In this document: positions 1 to 13,780 of the stretch, piece by piece
Layout of the letters: each line of letters starts with the position of its first letter
Numbering within the stretch: the stretch's first letter is position 1
Assembly: GCF_026745355.1 (NCBI RefSeq)
Contig: NC_079202.1
Span: forward strand, 47,143,873-47,207,872
DNA from: Beta vulgaris subsp. vulgaris
Lineage: Eukaryota; Streptophyta; Magnoliopsida; Caryophyllales; Amaranthaceae
Direction of reading: 5' to 3'
Length of the DNA stretch: 64,000 bases
Notes under the pieces: generated by a model
The model's input: the letters and a program-made list of their open reading frames with translations, nothing else
Told to the model about the DNA's origin: nothing
Databases searched by the model: none
Program-made: the position numbers and the translations under genes

Positions 1-726
1 ATCCGGATCTTTTCCTCGAACGAAGGAAGCCGATGGAGCGCAAACCGGATCTTGGTGAACGAACGACGAGGAGAGAGAGGAAAGCGAACGAAGATTTGTG
101 AATGAACGAAATGACCGACGAACGAACGAAGATCTGTAAACCGGTGAACGAACGGACGAAGACGAGAACGATGGAAGCCTTAACTATTTGAACGGACGAC
201 GAAAAAAGAAAACAGATCGGTGGTGGAGATGGCGAACGACGGTGGTATTCGTCGAAGATGAAGGTGAGAGGAGACAGCAGCAAACGACGGTGGGAGAGAG
301 GTCGGACTGAAGGTGAAGGTAAGGTGAGAAGAGAGAGGGCTGAAGGTGAGAGGAGAGAGGTAAGAGGAGAATGTGAAACGGCGTGTGAGTGGGAGATGTG
401 AAGAAACAAAACAACCCTAACGGGCTTGCGTTTTATACAATTTTTTTTAAATATTGCCGCGGTTTTCATCAATAACCGCATCAATATATCAAAATGTTAT
501 TTTTAATAATATTTTAATATATTGCTGCGGTTTTTTGCCAGAAACCACAGCAATATATTTGGTCAAAATAGTCAAAATTTTTCGAAAAATTTCTGTTGAA
601 ACCATATTGCTGCGATTTTGGGCGGGAATCGCAGCAATATTGTTATTCTCTATTTTTTTTTCTTTTTGCGTGTTATATTGCTGCGTATAGGTAAAACCGC
701 AACAATTAGCATTTATTCTACTAGTG
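1..726. mobile_element. Right end of a CACTA (En/Spm) transposon, partial
   Basis: The segment ends with TTCTACTAGTG, the reverse complement of a CACTA terminus (CACTAGTAGAA). Before it lie several subterminal repeats of the type TATTGCTGCGGTTTT in both orientations (about 455-710), as expected of CACTA ends. Bases 1-180 are rich in GAACGAACGAAG-like repeats, and 230-400 is purine-rich low-complexity sequence resembling an element leader. The left part lies outside the window. No transposase is visible in this portion. The terminus abuts the transposase of a second CACTA element and a short GT run, so the 3-bp target duplication cannot be fixed. Confidence 0.7.
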
Positions 727-2086
727 TGTGTGCGTGTGTGTATGCAACCCCTTCCTCAACTTTTCCATCGAATGCCGTCTTCTTATTACGATAATGATGT
801 CGTGTCGAAGGAACCTTCGAGTCCGCATATAAACATATTTGTTATAAGTAGAAAGATATTTATATTTCGTGTCGTCGATGCAAATCAGGCATGCTTTCTT
901 CCCTTTGTTCTTGTACCCGGATAATTTTCCATAAGCAGGATAGTCATTAAGAGTGCATAAAAGCATGTCACGCAATGTGAATACCTCATCAGCATGAGCG
1001 TCATGCACAAATGCTCCTTCATCCCACATTTTTCTCAAATCATCAACAAGTGATTGGAGGTAAACATCTATGTCGTTTTCAGGCTGTTTCGGCCCTGGAA
1101 TAAGAATCAACATGATAAACTTGCGTTTCATGCACAACCAAGAAAGCAAGTTGTATATAATTAGAAGAACCTGCCACGTACTATGTTAAGAACTAAGAGT
1201 GCCAAATGGGATCATCCCATTCGTGCATAGGCCAAGCCTAAAATTTTTGTACTCGACACCAAAGCTCTTATGGAGCTGATTGATACCTTTCAACTCAGGA
1301 GAATTAGCTGGATGTCTGAGAAAATCGTCCTTTTTCCTTCATTCGCATGCCACATAAAGTTCTTAGAATCTTTTTTAATTGAAAACATGCGCTTAAATCG
1401 TGGTATAATCAATAGACACCACATCACTTTTGCCAGAGGCCCTTTCTTATCACTAACCCTTGCACGGCTGTAATGCGACTTCCCACATCGAGGACACTCA
1501 TTCATATTTTTATACATTTTAATATGTTACACAATCATTTGGACAAGCATGTATCCTCTTGTACTCCAAACCGAAGGGACACATCAGTTCCTTGGCATAG
1601 TAGTTCGACTTGGGTAGTTCATGGTCGTCCGACAACATATCACCAAATGCTTATTGGAACAAGAAAGTGAAACTAGAGTCACTTATACCGGCTTTCGTCT
1701 TGATATTAAATAGTGTTATCACGATTGTCATCTTGGTGTACCTAGCTTGTACAACCGGGATACAACATTTTTCGAGATGCCTCAGCCATGCACTAAAAAA
1801 TACGAGGCTATGTGCCATACTGATCATCCACCCCCTCAATCATCTCCTCGATATGATCTACTTCATCATCATCATCCTCTACTTCAATATCCTTGTATTC
1901 ATCCTCGATTTTCCTATCATTTTCAATGACATCAAACTCACCTCCTTCATGCACATTGTTAAAAATGGCATTCCTACCATCATATATACCCTCCCCACAG
2001 TGCGAAATCCATACATGGTAGCCTTGCCTAAACCTGTGACGAAAGACATGCTCTCTAAGCGACCCAATGCTACTAACTATGCTCAC
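727..2086 (-). pseudogene. TNP2-like CACTA transposase (Transposase_21), broken
   Basis: Minus-strand pieces match the order of a TNP2 transposase. An acidic segment preceded by a YHVWISHCGE-like motif lies at 2086-1808. A CPRCG motif and an IPRFKRMF block occur at 1517-1290. A block with LILIPGPKQPENDIDVYLQ and a DYPAYGKLSGYKNKGKKAC motif lies at 1149-727. In intact TNP2 the last two blocks are joined by a segment with the WPV and PPWMCMK motifs, of which little survives here. Frames change and stops intervene between the pieces, so this is not functional. It is homologous to the better preserved copy at 46204-49921. The coding part stops at the junction with the neighbouring CACTA end, after a (CACA)n-derived run of His-Thr codons. 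Confidence 0.75.
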
Positions 2087-3939
2087 ATTATTACCACAAT
2101 CAACAAAAGGATAATAAAAACCCGTAATTCCCGTTGCAGTCTGATATTAATGCAGCATTACAAAATTCAAAGACCCCATCCACGAATTCACACGTGTTAG
2201 GACTACCATACATCCATGCACTATTCATTTCAACCAAACCTCTAATTAAACACAAGCAACAAGTACCCCATGTCAATGACGAACATCATTACATGATCAT
2301 TAGAGTTTGTACACGATATTGAATGAACTTAGGTATGCTTTCCAAGGGTCATTATCACTCAAACTAACCCATTCTTAGATGTCTAATCTCACTAGTGAAT
2401 ACATGCCTTCTTTCCGATTCTACGAAAACTCCGGCAACATGTCCCTATAATTCTCCAAGTACATGATGTAGATATATAGTTACTTATATCTACATATGTA
2501 CCCAAAGAACAACAGTAGGGAAACGACGAGCCAAGATTTTCCTCTAGAGTAATTGAAATAAAGACATACATTCACCACCTAAGTGAGATTAAACATCTAA
2601 GAACAGTCCCAAACCGGAGACTATTCAAGACTTTTCCCCAATGAGTAAGCCTCGAATGGGTGTACTGTCTAGGCATATGATATTATGATGCGTACATAGG
2701 TTTTTACACAACAAATTATTTTTACATATAATCTTAATTCTATCATAAATATATACATACTTGTACATATAAAACAATTTACTATGAAATAATTTTAAAT
2801 CTGAGTGATAACATACCAATATCAAGGTTGTAAATAGGAACATTGAGCTCAATACTCTGTCACTAGCTTCAATAATCAACAACAAAGTTTAAAGTTAACA
2901 TTAGTATAAATTAGTAAATCAAACAAAACTAAAATAAGGTAAACTAAACTAAATAGGTAAACCAATAATCAAAACAAAGTTTAAATTTCAAGCCTAACTA
3001 ATTGATCAACAACAACAACCACCACCACCTAAAAAAACAAAAACGAAAATAACAACCACAACAAAGCCCTAGTTTTTTTTAACTTAATAATCAAACTAAC
3101 TACTTAAACTAAAATCAAAGTAAGTCAAATCATTCAACTTTAAATCTTTTAACTATTATACAACCTAATTTCGCTAACAATTATTATTCTTAAAACTACA
3201 ATTAATTATAAACTTGAAGCTTCAAATATGAGATTCAATAAAAGTTACGAGCTTTAATTTAATTAGATAACCTAGGAGGAGGTGGAGAAGGAATGTGGTG
3301 GTGTAGGGGAATGAGGATCGACGCAAATGGGGTTGAAGAGGTGGTGCTAAAGTGGTAGTGAATGGAGTCATGATGGAGATATGGAAAGGTAGCACCAACG
3401 TAGCCTTTGGTTGAGCTATGGAGAGCAAGCAGTGGCGGTGGGTTTTTGGAGGAGGAATGTAGGTGTTTAGGGAGGGTGGAGGTGCGACGGTGGAGAAGGA
3501 AAGGTGGTGATTGAGAAGTGGTGGTGGTGCTCTCCTTTGACGCTGGGGTGGAGAAAATTCGGAGGAACAATAGCAGCGTGGAATGGGTGGTTGGCGGTGG
3601 AAGGAGGTGGGCGGTAGGTGCGGTGGTGGTTGAACCCAATTCGCCCTAGAGGGAATTCGAACTAAGGAATCAGAGGGAAAAATGAGAATTGGTGCGACAG
3701 GGAAAACACGGGTTTGACAAAATGAAATTAGGCAACATTAACCGCTAGCTCTGGTTATGAGAACCGGAGCAGTTAATAGAAAATTGGATTAGTTATTTAT
3801 TAAATGATTCGATTCTCTTAAGGACCGGAGTAGTTAGTGTCCTAGATTTCCCACCCAAAATTTCGGCTATGTACTAATTCGGTTCTCTTAAGGACCGCAA
3901 CAGTAAAGTTGTGACATATAACGTTTTTTTCCACTAGTG
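727..3939 (-). mobile_element. Degenerate CACTA transposon, minus strand
   Basis: On the minus strand the element starts at 3939 with CACTAGTGG followed by an A run. Subterminal repeats with alternating GGTTCTC and CCGGAG(T/C)AGTTA motifs occupy about 3730-3910. A G-rich low-complexity leader (3260-3640) and AT-rich sequence follow. Broken TNP2-type transposase pieces lie between 2086 and 727. The distal terminus is missing because another CACTA end (to 726) cuts into the coding part. Between 2340 and 3250 I see only AT-rich sequence with no protein I recognise. Confidence 0.7.
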
Positions 3940-5349
3940 GTTGTTGATTCTAATTGTTGCGTTTGATCTTTTTGTATTTGGTGGGATTGTGAAGTGGAGC
4001 CTCTTTTTTCCTAGTGGGATGATCCTTAGCCTACCAAGTACACTCTAGCATTGAACTCATGGCTTTGGCATTGGCTTCAGAGAAATCAATGTTTGATCTC
4101 TTGGGAAAACTCTTTGGAGAAACTTCCTCATTTAAAGGGTCCACTATTTCCCCTATATTTTTGTTCTCGGTAGGGGTGGGAAACCTAGCGAGTCTCTCGA
4201 GCTCCAACAACTTGGTTTGTACCTACGGTTTGTTGGCCAAGGTTTTCTCCAGTGCAGCCTCAACCGTTTATACGTTTTTCACTGATGCCCTCCTTTGGTC
4301 AACAAGATGTTGTTGATGTCTACTCAAGCTCCTCCCTCTTAAAGTAGTTGTGCAGTGAGAGAGGACCCAGTCTATAACATCTGCCCAAGGAGAGGAAATC
4401 CCGCCGCCTCAACATCAAAGGTAGCGGGGAGATGACCAAAATCAACGAGTCTGCTTGCCAGATTATGAGGAATGATGAATTATTTTGGATAATCCATCTT
4501 TATAAGGGAATAATCTGTATATGAACGGAACGCGCAAAGAGTCTGTTAGGAGATATCCCTAACTCTAACAGCACCAGTTGGCGAGAGATGTGTTCCAAAC
4601 CCTCAATTACAGACGAATTATTCAAATATCAAGTAATTTGTTTGTTCGAAAAGAACAAGATACAAAGAGAAGCGAGAGTTTAAAATGGAAAAGAAGGATA
4701 GCGATATACCTTTTGAGTAAACATGGCTCATCCCGAAATCAGGCAAAACTTTCTCTTAGACCATGTAGTCAAAATGAGATTTTACACCTTTTGAGTGGGA
4801 CTCTTCTTGGGGGTTAGACGACTTGTCTATATTGAAATGCTCCCACGTTAGAGCTTCATGGGAAGTTAGATCCCCAGTCTTGTAAGCAAGTGGAGTGGGT
4901 TGATGAAGAGTCAACAAAGCTTGAAATCGATAAGGATGACCCACAACGATGGTTGGGCACCCTCACCCACACAAATCTTTCTCTCCAGGTCTTCTTAAAG
5001 GGAATCGAGGGAAAAGAAGTGGTAGGATCGGTCCCATTCTCAAAGGTATTCCACCCTTTTCAGTCGGTGGACCCGGTGGGTTTGAATTTGGAGTATGATT
5101 TGAATGAACGAAAAGACAAGGGATACCCTAGAAATTCGCAGACCCATATGAAACCCATAATCTTATGGACACTTGTGCAAGTACTCTAGATCAGGGCCAA
5201 GCTTGCACCATAGTGCATAAGGACCTGCTGGAGAAAAACATGAAGAGGGAAATGCAGACGATATTGGAAGTGAACAAAAAAGACGGCTATCTAACCTGGA
5301 GGGAAAAGGGAGGTGAGTATGTCGAGGTAGGCATGTCACACCAATACCC

Positions 5350-5619
5350 TAGAGGTGATCATGGGCTGGGTCTCGCGGCCAAAAATTTTTGCCCATTGGT
5401 CGGGACGGGCCTAAAATCGGGCCGAATTTTTGTGTCCAAATCCCGCTATTTCGGGCCTAAATTAGCGGGCTTTTGCGGGCTAAAAAGGGTCGGGCCAAAA
5501 AATAGATTAAAAAGTCGTTTTTGGCTTGCCCAAAGCCAAAAAAATACGAGCGGGGCGGCCCGAAAAATTCTGCCCAAAATCCGGCCCAAAAACGGGCCTG
5601 GCCGAAATGATCACCTCTA
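5350..5619. mobile_element. hAT-type MITE with perfect TIRs and 8-bp TSD
   Basis: Perfect 13-bp terminal inverted repeats TAGAGGTGATCAT (5350-5362) and ATGATCACCTCTA (5607-5619) are flanked by identical 8-bp target duplications CAATACCC (5342-5349 and 5620-5627). The 270-bp interior is much richer in GC than the surroundings and is built of GGGCC / AAAATCGGGCC-like motifs in both orientations. An 8-bp duplication and a TAGRGGTG-type terminus are hallmarks of the hAT superfamily. It has no coding capacity, so it must have been moved by a transposase encoded elsewhere. Confidence 0.92.
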
Positions 5620-5990
5620 CAATACCCCCTCTCCGACGAAATCTCGTACAAATCCTCGAGCTGCAAATGGATGTTGTTGTTGATCAAGTGACCCTTGTGA
5701 TCTACTTTACACGGTATTTTAAGTAGATCTAGGTTGGGATCCCAGTCAGTCTACACAACTCTTCACCAAACATGGAGTCGACGAACAACCTAGATTCTTA
5801 AAGAAGAGAGTTGTGTAGATCCGCTAATGTGAAAAGAGAATCGACAATTAGGGCTCACAAATGAGTGGCAGAAGAATTCGAGAATTCGAGAAAAGAGAAG
5901 AAAGAAGGAAATAGGTGTAATATTTCTTGAAAATGTTGACTGACCTATTTATAGGCAAAGGAGGTGGTGACATAATCCGTCTAGCGAATT

Positions 5991-6077
5991 GAAGTTGAAA
6001 TTCAAAAGCAATAGCTTTTGAAGTTGAAATTCAAAAGCAATAGCTTTTGATGTTTAAATTCAAAAGCAATAGCTTTC
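5991..6077. repeat. Three tandem copies of a 29-bp unit
   Basis: The unit starts GAAGTTGAAATTCAAAAGC and is repeated three times, the third copy with a few changes. Each unit contains AAAGC-AATA-GCTTT, which can form a small hairpin. The array lies just upstream (in minus orientation) of the TATA-like box near 5950, a position where LTR or viral-type promoters often carry enhancer repeats. That role is only inferred. Confidence 0.8.
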
Positions 6078-6660
6078 AGTACAACTGGTTTTCGTGGTGC
6101 GTGATAGGAGAGTCGAGGGCCACGATCGAGAAACTGCTCCACTTCCCCAAAAACATCGATTATTACCGTTAGGATGCAATCACAACAATAACTACTACCC
6201 GAAGAAAAGCGGTCGTGAATCATTTCACACCAAGCAATCCGGAGCTGGTCGTGGTTCATCTACAAAACCGTCAGCCAAGGTCAACTTCAATATATTCCAA
6301 AACTAGATCAAAACCCATTACCCTAAAAATAGGATAATGAGTGGAGGGGTAAATTGTTGGAGTCCAAACATAGGGTCAGACTATTGTGACTTAACTTCAT
6401 GACCATTGCGTCCAAGAGGAGGAAAGTTGAGGTAAAGGCCTCTTAGGGATGACCCAAGCCCTCCCCTACCTACTTCACACTATATATACTCCATTTGACA
6501 CTAAAGTAAAAATAACTTCATCTGACTTAATAAACACATATATTTGACAATTCTCTCCACTCTCTTGCTTTCTATTACTCAACTATCTAAGTGAAGTATC
6601 GGATAAGGTTCACCCTAAAACCCTGAGTTAGGGTTTTTTTTTCGTAGCTAACGATCCATT

Positions 6661-8400
<1,740 letters not shown>

Positions 8401-8624
8401 TGAATATTTGATAATTAAGTATTAGAAAAAACATCGTCTCCTAAAATCTTGTTATATTCATATTAATAAACACCAATTTTTATGATTTTTTTAAAGGAAT
8501 CTTCATGATTTTAGTATTATGTAATGAATGAGATTAACGATCATTTAAGGTTATTAGTACCGTATTCATATTCAATTTAGAGGTAGTGTTTCTTTTTTTT
8601 TTTGGAAAATTTTGTTACAAGATA

Positions 8625-8883
8625 CTCCCTCTGTTTTTTTTAAATCTTTCTCACTTAGAATCTTGACACTATTCACAATTAAATAGAATCTTTTAGTTTT
8701 TTCTCAATATATAAGAAAAAAAATATAATCATGTGTGATCTTGTTTGATTCGTCTCAATAAATATTTTATTAATATCCAATTATTATGATTTTTACTAAT
8801 ATGTAATGAAAGATACTTAATGTAGAATAAGTCCATTGACAAATGTGTAAAGTCAAAATAGGAAAGATAAAAAAATACAGGAG
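8625..8883. mobile_element. Stowaway-like MITE
   Basis: The left end reads CTCCCTCTG after a TA dinucleotide (8623-8624). The right end reads CAGGAG followed by TA (8884-8885). The TA duplication and CTCCCTC-type ends define Stowaway (Tc1/mariner) MITEs. The interior shares a long block, from the CTCAATATATAAGAAAA region to AATGAAAGATA, with the element at 27704-28060. Confidence 0.8.
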
Positions 8884-9025
8884 TATTTCTTAATCTAGGA
8901 TGAGTTACATAGTTTGATTTTGATACAGCCTCTGTGCTACACCTTTGCGGCTTTTGACCATAATTGAAATTGTGAAAAATTGATGATTATTTTTAAAATT
9001 AGTGTGATTAGATAATTCACACTAC

Positions 9026-9384
9026 GGGCCTGTTCTCCCCAGCTTATTTTCAGTTCAGTTCAGTTCAGTTCAGTTCAATTCAGTTCAGTTCAGTTCAATT
9101 CAGTTCAGTTCAGTTCAATTCAGTTCAGTTCAGATCAGTTCAGTTCAGTTCAGACCAGTTCAGTTCAGTTCAGTTCAGTTCAGCTCTTGACAATACTTTT
9201 ACTCTCACATATCACTATTCATTTCAGTTCAGTTCAGTTCAATTCAGTTCAGTTCAGTTCAGATCAGTTCAGTTCAGATCAGTTCAGTTCAGTTCAATTC
9301 AGTTCAGTTCAATTCAGATCAGTTCAGTTCAATTCAGTTCAGTTCAGTTCAGTTCAGCTGTTTTTTGCCGAAGAGAACAGGCCC
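9026..9384. mobile_element. Tourist-like MITE filled with TTCAG repeats
   Basis: Terminal inverted repeats GGGCCTGTTCTC (9026-9037) and GAGAACAGGCCC (9373-9384) are flanked by a 3-bp TAC duplication (9023-9025, 9385-9387). GGGCCTGTT ends with 3-bp duplications are typical of PIF/Harbinger MITEs. Nearly all of the 359-bp interior is a TTCAG pentanucleotide array with variants TTCAA and ATCAG, split once by a short unique segment (about 9184-9222). There is no coding capacity. Confidence 0.85.
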
Positions 9385-9589
9385 TACATGAATATATATG
9401 GTATACAGCAGGGACATAATCTCTTTTTCTAAAGTGATATATTAGTTTTGACAAACTCCATATTGTGAATTGTGATAAGTAACTACTAACAGAGGGATTA
9501 TATAAATTAAGGACGTATGTAGGGGGTCTATCAAGCTATCAAAGTCTTCATGCTATAGACTTATAGCATACTCCTAAATAGTACGTACC

Positions 9590-12233
9590 ATGAAAGCAGT
9601 TACCGCATCCTCATGCACTTCATTAGGTAGTTTTAGTAACGACGATGATAATAGAAGTATTGAGCCCCTCAATCTTTTCCCTAACAAAGCCGAGAATTTT
9701 TTTACTACCAAAGATTTAAAGGCTGCAAAGAAGCTTGACAACAATGAAGAAGAAGATAATAATGGCGGCGTTACATTTACCTTGCACATTGGTTTACCTG
9801 ATCAGAATAATATGGTTACGAAAGGAAATGAAAATGAAAATGAAAATGTTGGTGATCATCGTCTTCAAAGGCCTAACAATTATTGGATACCAAGTGCTGT
9901 TCAAATTCTTGTTGGCTTCACTCATTTTTCTTGCCATCTTTGCAATAAAACTTTCAATCGTTACAATAACCTACAGGTAATATTCTATGTTCCCTTGATT
10001 CTTGGTGCATTTTTTGTGCATATTAGCTTGCATGATTCTCTACTACATTGGATATCTTCACTGGTATGATAATGATTACTCATCATCTACTATATTATTT
10101 TGTTATTTGCTTGGAGATTGTGGCTTCAAACTTGAGAACTATTAGGGAACTTCATTCAAATTTGGTACACATATATATAAGTATTTTCAAAACTTCTCCA
10201 TAACAAATTCATCATCTGGGGGCAGAGGACTTGCATTAGTAAGTCTATTTACTTTCCTTCTTATCTTTCTAGTGTTGTGAGAAATACTTCAAAATATAGG
10301 AATGGAATGAAAATCAAAATTTAAAAGTATACTCACTAAATAGTTTTTAAAATCTATAACTATATTTACAAGGCGTAATAGTTCACAAAATTTCTTCATG
10401 TGTAACATCCATTTAAAATGATATGGCATTATGCCTTACATGAGTTTGAAGTGTATTTCTAATTTTAAAGACTTGATAAAAATATAAAGTGAAAGACGAA
10501 CCAACAATAATTTTCAGATCCATGACTCTGTGCTTCTTATCATATTGTACTTCAACTATCAAGACAACAGAGGCGGCTAAGGCCATATGCAGGGTGAGTA
10601 ATGGGGCAGGGCTCCCGAAATATAAGGGCATAATTCTATTAGTTGTCCACCTAAAAAAAGAAAAGAAAACCTCAATCTAATTACAAATTTAAGGAGATTA
10701 CTTTCTATTTGGTGTTTTTCTTCTTCTTCTTCTCCTATTCTCCAACAAAGCCCCATTCATAACTCTTCCATTTATTCTATTCACCAAAAAAATTGATTGC
10801 CCTAATGTTATGATACGGCCCTACAAGACAATCTAAGCATTTTTTATTTATTTAAGATATTCATATTTAAAGCTGCCATTTACTAACATGAAAGAAGAAA
10901 AATGAGTAAGGTAATGACATTGTTATTCTCAAAACCCAATTTTATGCCACAACCTATATCTTACATCACCCACATTTCGTAGTCGCCACCTCCATCATCA
11001 TACTATCTGCCCCTCATTAGTCTATGATCATGCTCTTGTTGAATATTATCACAATGCTTACCATATGAAACTGAAAATAAACTCACGTTCATTGCGCAAG
11101 ATCAAACACTAGTAGTTCTCATCAGTTGTTGAGTGTTCATTGTATCAACTAGTCCCATCTGACTTGCTTTTCTTACGTTTTGTTTGAGGTTAATACTTCC
11201 TTAGATTACAAACATACGTTGTTAAGCATTAATAAACACATCGTAAGCATTACCTAAATCTACTTAAAAGAAGACTGATATTGTATATTGACATTGGATT
11301 TATGTGAGTGAATATTTCTATTAATTGATGTATAATGTTGTATTGTTATCACGCATGACATAATTTTTTACATTAACATTATATGATATGTATTTGAACA
11401 GAGATATCCCCTACAACCAAATATCAATATGAATCCTACGTAACATAACAAAATTATTCTCAATTATTCAAATTTAAAACAAAACTTGTTAGTTTTTCAT
11501 AAATTCCTAAACTCCTTTTTTCGGGGTTTTGAGAGGATTGTAATTCTTGGTGGCTTAACTCATGTTGTGGTGGGAAATCTTCTGATGCTTCCTTTGATTT
11601 TGGATCAAATGAGGTTAGTTATTTGTTTAATTGTGTATTTGTATCTATGGACTACTTGGAAGCCCTTTCATCAACGGGAAAAAAACGTATATGATCTACA
11701 AAATAAAGCCAAAACCCATTAATTATAGTGCAAGAAGGTCTTTTATCATATTGGATTTAATCTCATGAGCACAGTTCATTAGGTATCTTCAATTTTCAAA
11801 CTGATTAACTAATGTTTCATTTTATGGGCCTTAGATGCACATGTGGGGCCACGGCTCACAATACCGAAAAGGTCCGGACTCTTTAAAAGGAGCACAGCCA
11901 CGGGCCATACTAAGTGTTCCATGCTATTGCTGCGAGGAAGGGTGTAAGAACAACATCAACCACCCTAAGGCTAAACCATTGAAGGATTTCCGCACTCTCC
12001 AAACTCATTACAAGCGAAAGCACGGTCACAAGCCCTTTAGTTGCCGCAAGTGCGGCAAGTCGTTGGCCGTCAAAGGCGACTGGCGAACACACGAGAAAAA
12101 CTGCGGCAAGCGTTGGCTTTGCCTTTGTGGTTCCGATTTTAAGCACAAGAGGTCGCTTAAGGATCACATTCGTGCTTTTGGGTCCGGTCATGCCCCTTTC
12201 CCGCCTTCCTTTGACTCCATCCAGCTGCTTTAG
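9590..12233 (+). CDS. WIP-domain C2H2 zinc-finger transcription factor, TT1-like
   Basis: Exon 1 is 9590-9976 and exon 2 is 11835-12233. The junctions CAG|GTAATA and TTAG|ATGCAC join in phase 0 to give 261 residues. The N-terminus has an acidic Asn/Glu stretch (about 50-60) and an LHIGLP motif (65-70). The WIP motif lies at residues 99-101 (YWIP). It is followed by a C2H2 finger (C115, C118, H131, H135) that is split by the intron exactly after NNLQ, the conserved position in WIP genes. The rest carries the further WIP-domain fingers, with [22 protein letters not shown] and [10 protein letters not shown] motifs. WIP proteins are plant nuclear regulators; members include TRANSPARENT TESTA 1 (seed-coat flavonoids), NTT and DOT5. 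The short N-terminus with LHIGLP favours a TT1/WIP1-like member, but the exact orthologue is an inference. The ATG used is the first one in frame ahead of the conserved region. Confidence 0.93.
9977..11834 (+). other. Single intron of the WIP zinc-finger gene
   Basis: A 1,858-nt AT-rich intron with GT donor and TTAG acceptor. I see no element boundaries or coding sequence inside it. Small open frames at 10413-10680 and 11486-11722 have no recognisable content. Confidence 0.85.
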
Positions 12234-12697
12234 CTGATGTTGTAGTGTATTCTTTGTTGCTTGTTGTGTGTGATGGAGACATGGTGGTGTCTTCACTAGT
12301 TAACTAAGTAATAAGCTACTAGTTAACTAAGTCATAAGCTTTCACCTAAAATGTTGATTGTATAAACATTATATTATATTCTATCAAAAAGTTACAAAAA
12401 AAATAGATACCAAAGAAAAGGATCTTGTAAACACAACCTTAAACTTTAAATGGAAAAATGAAGTGTTGAACCCCATATTTGCATTCTAACTTGTGGCGAT
12501 TGGCGACTACTAACACCAGTCGATTTACTGTTTTTATTCTCAGTAACTACGACATGGTGTATCTATATTGAATTTTAACTCATTTTGTCACTTGTAAGGG
12601 CTTCAAATGAGTAACTAAAATAGTATGGGCTATAGTTTATATATAGCTCTAAGTATATAAAAAAATATAAGCCATATGTTTAATCAAATATTGCATC

Positions 12698-13405
12698 CAG
12701 GGGCGGGACAAACATAACGGGAGCCCTATACACTCTTTATAATTGGGCCCTTTGTAATTTATAAAAGATATATGATTCTCAATTTAAAAAAGTTACTTTG
12801 ATATTGAAAAATGTCTAATTACACCTTATTAAAACTATAAATACATCTACTTAAAAAGTTTTTTCCATGTTCAGAAGGATATTTTTTAGCATATCAAGAA
12901 ATTGTAAACAAACAGATATTTACATATAAAAAAAAAAAAGGAGTGATTGAATAAAAAGAGAGAGTTGAGAGAAGTGATCATTTTGATAATTAATTATTAG
13001 TATAGAAAATACTTTTCCTTAGATGGAAAGATGAGTAGAAAGAGATAGTTAAGAGGAGAGAGAGTTGTGAGGAGAGATTACCATTAATGGAGTTTGGGGA
13101 ATATGAAAATTGACCGACTTAAATCAACTAAAGAAAAAAATAGGTAAAATTTACCTAATAAATACACTGTGGCCCGCGTGATAGTTATGTCGGAAACATT
13201 CAAAAAAATTAAAACAATAAATTTTGGTTATTGTCAAGATTTGAACCCACGTTCCACTTCCCCTTCCCTTACAACTTTACCACTAATCCAAATGATTTAC
13301 TTTTATTTTTCTATCAAACATTTGATATAAATATATATTTTGGGGCCCTTGTATTTTGGGGTCCTATTCCGTCGCCTATACTGCATGGTCCAAGAACCGC
13401 CCCTG
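12698..13405. mobile_element. Non-autonomous hAT element with 8-bp TSD
   Basis: Inverted ends CAGGGGCGG (12698-12706) and CCGCCCCTG (13397-13405) are flanked by identical 8-bp duplications ATTGCATC (12690-12697 and 13406-13413). The CAGGGGCGG terminus and 8-bp duplication place it in the hAT superfamily. Subterminal GGGCCC / GGGGCCC motifs occur at both ends. The 708-bp interior has no convincing coding region; a run of purine-rich GAGAG sequence lies near 12955-13075. Confidence 0.9.
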
Positions 13406-13780
13406 ATTGCATCATACAATAGCTTCACTTTATAAGATCAATCATTACAATCCAAACACCTCTTGATAACATTCACAAGTATGCCTCCAGACAACAACTC
13501 GATAATCAACGGGAAAACACACACAAACTATATATAATGGGTTTGTTGTATGCAACATGCTTTAGTAATTTCAGATCACATAAAGCCCCCACACCTCATT
13601 ATATAAATCTGACTTTATGTGATTTAAATTGCCTAAACCGTGTTATATACAACATAAACCTTATTGTATACAAGTATACAACATCTGCGGAAATAATAAT
13701 ACCATGGCAATCAACTCAAAAGCATAACTAATAATCAATACGATTAACAAAGATCAACATGAAATTGGTGCATTGCTTGG

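Larger units (their letters stand above)
3940..6660. other. Gene-free stretch, possible retroelement remnant
   Basis: No protein family is recognisable here. Reading frames are short on both strands. On the minus strand a TATA-like box (CCTATAAATA, around 5945-5955) is followed by a purine/pyrimidine-biased leader. A minus-strand frame at about 4300-4030 reads like part of a charged structural protein. Together these resemble the 5' end of an old minus-strand LTR element, but I could not find matching LTRs or a primer-binding site. The stretch contains the hAT MITE at 5350-5619 and a 29-bp triplicate repeat at 5991-6077. Confidence 0.35.

Noticed and set aside
184..414. Minus-strand frame rich in Ser, His and Pro
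   Set aside because: Low-complexity GA-rich sequence in a CACTA leader; no domain.
3222..3639. Minus-strand frames rich in Thr, Pro and His
   Set aside because: Translation of a GGTGG-type low-complexity leader within a CACTA element.
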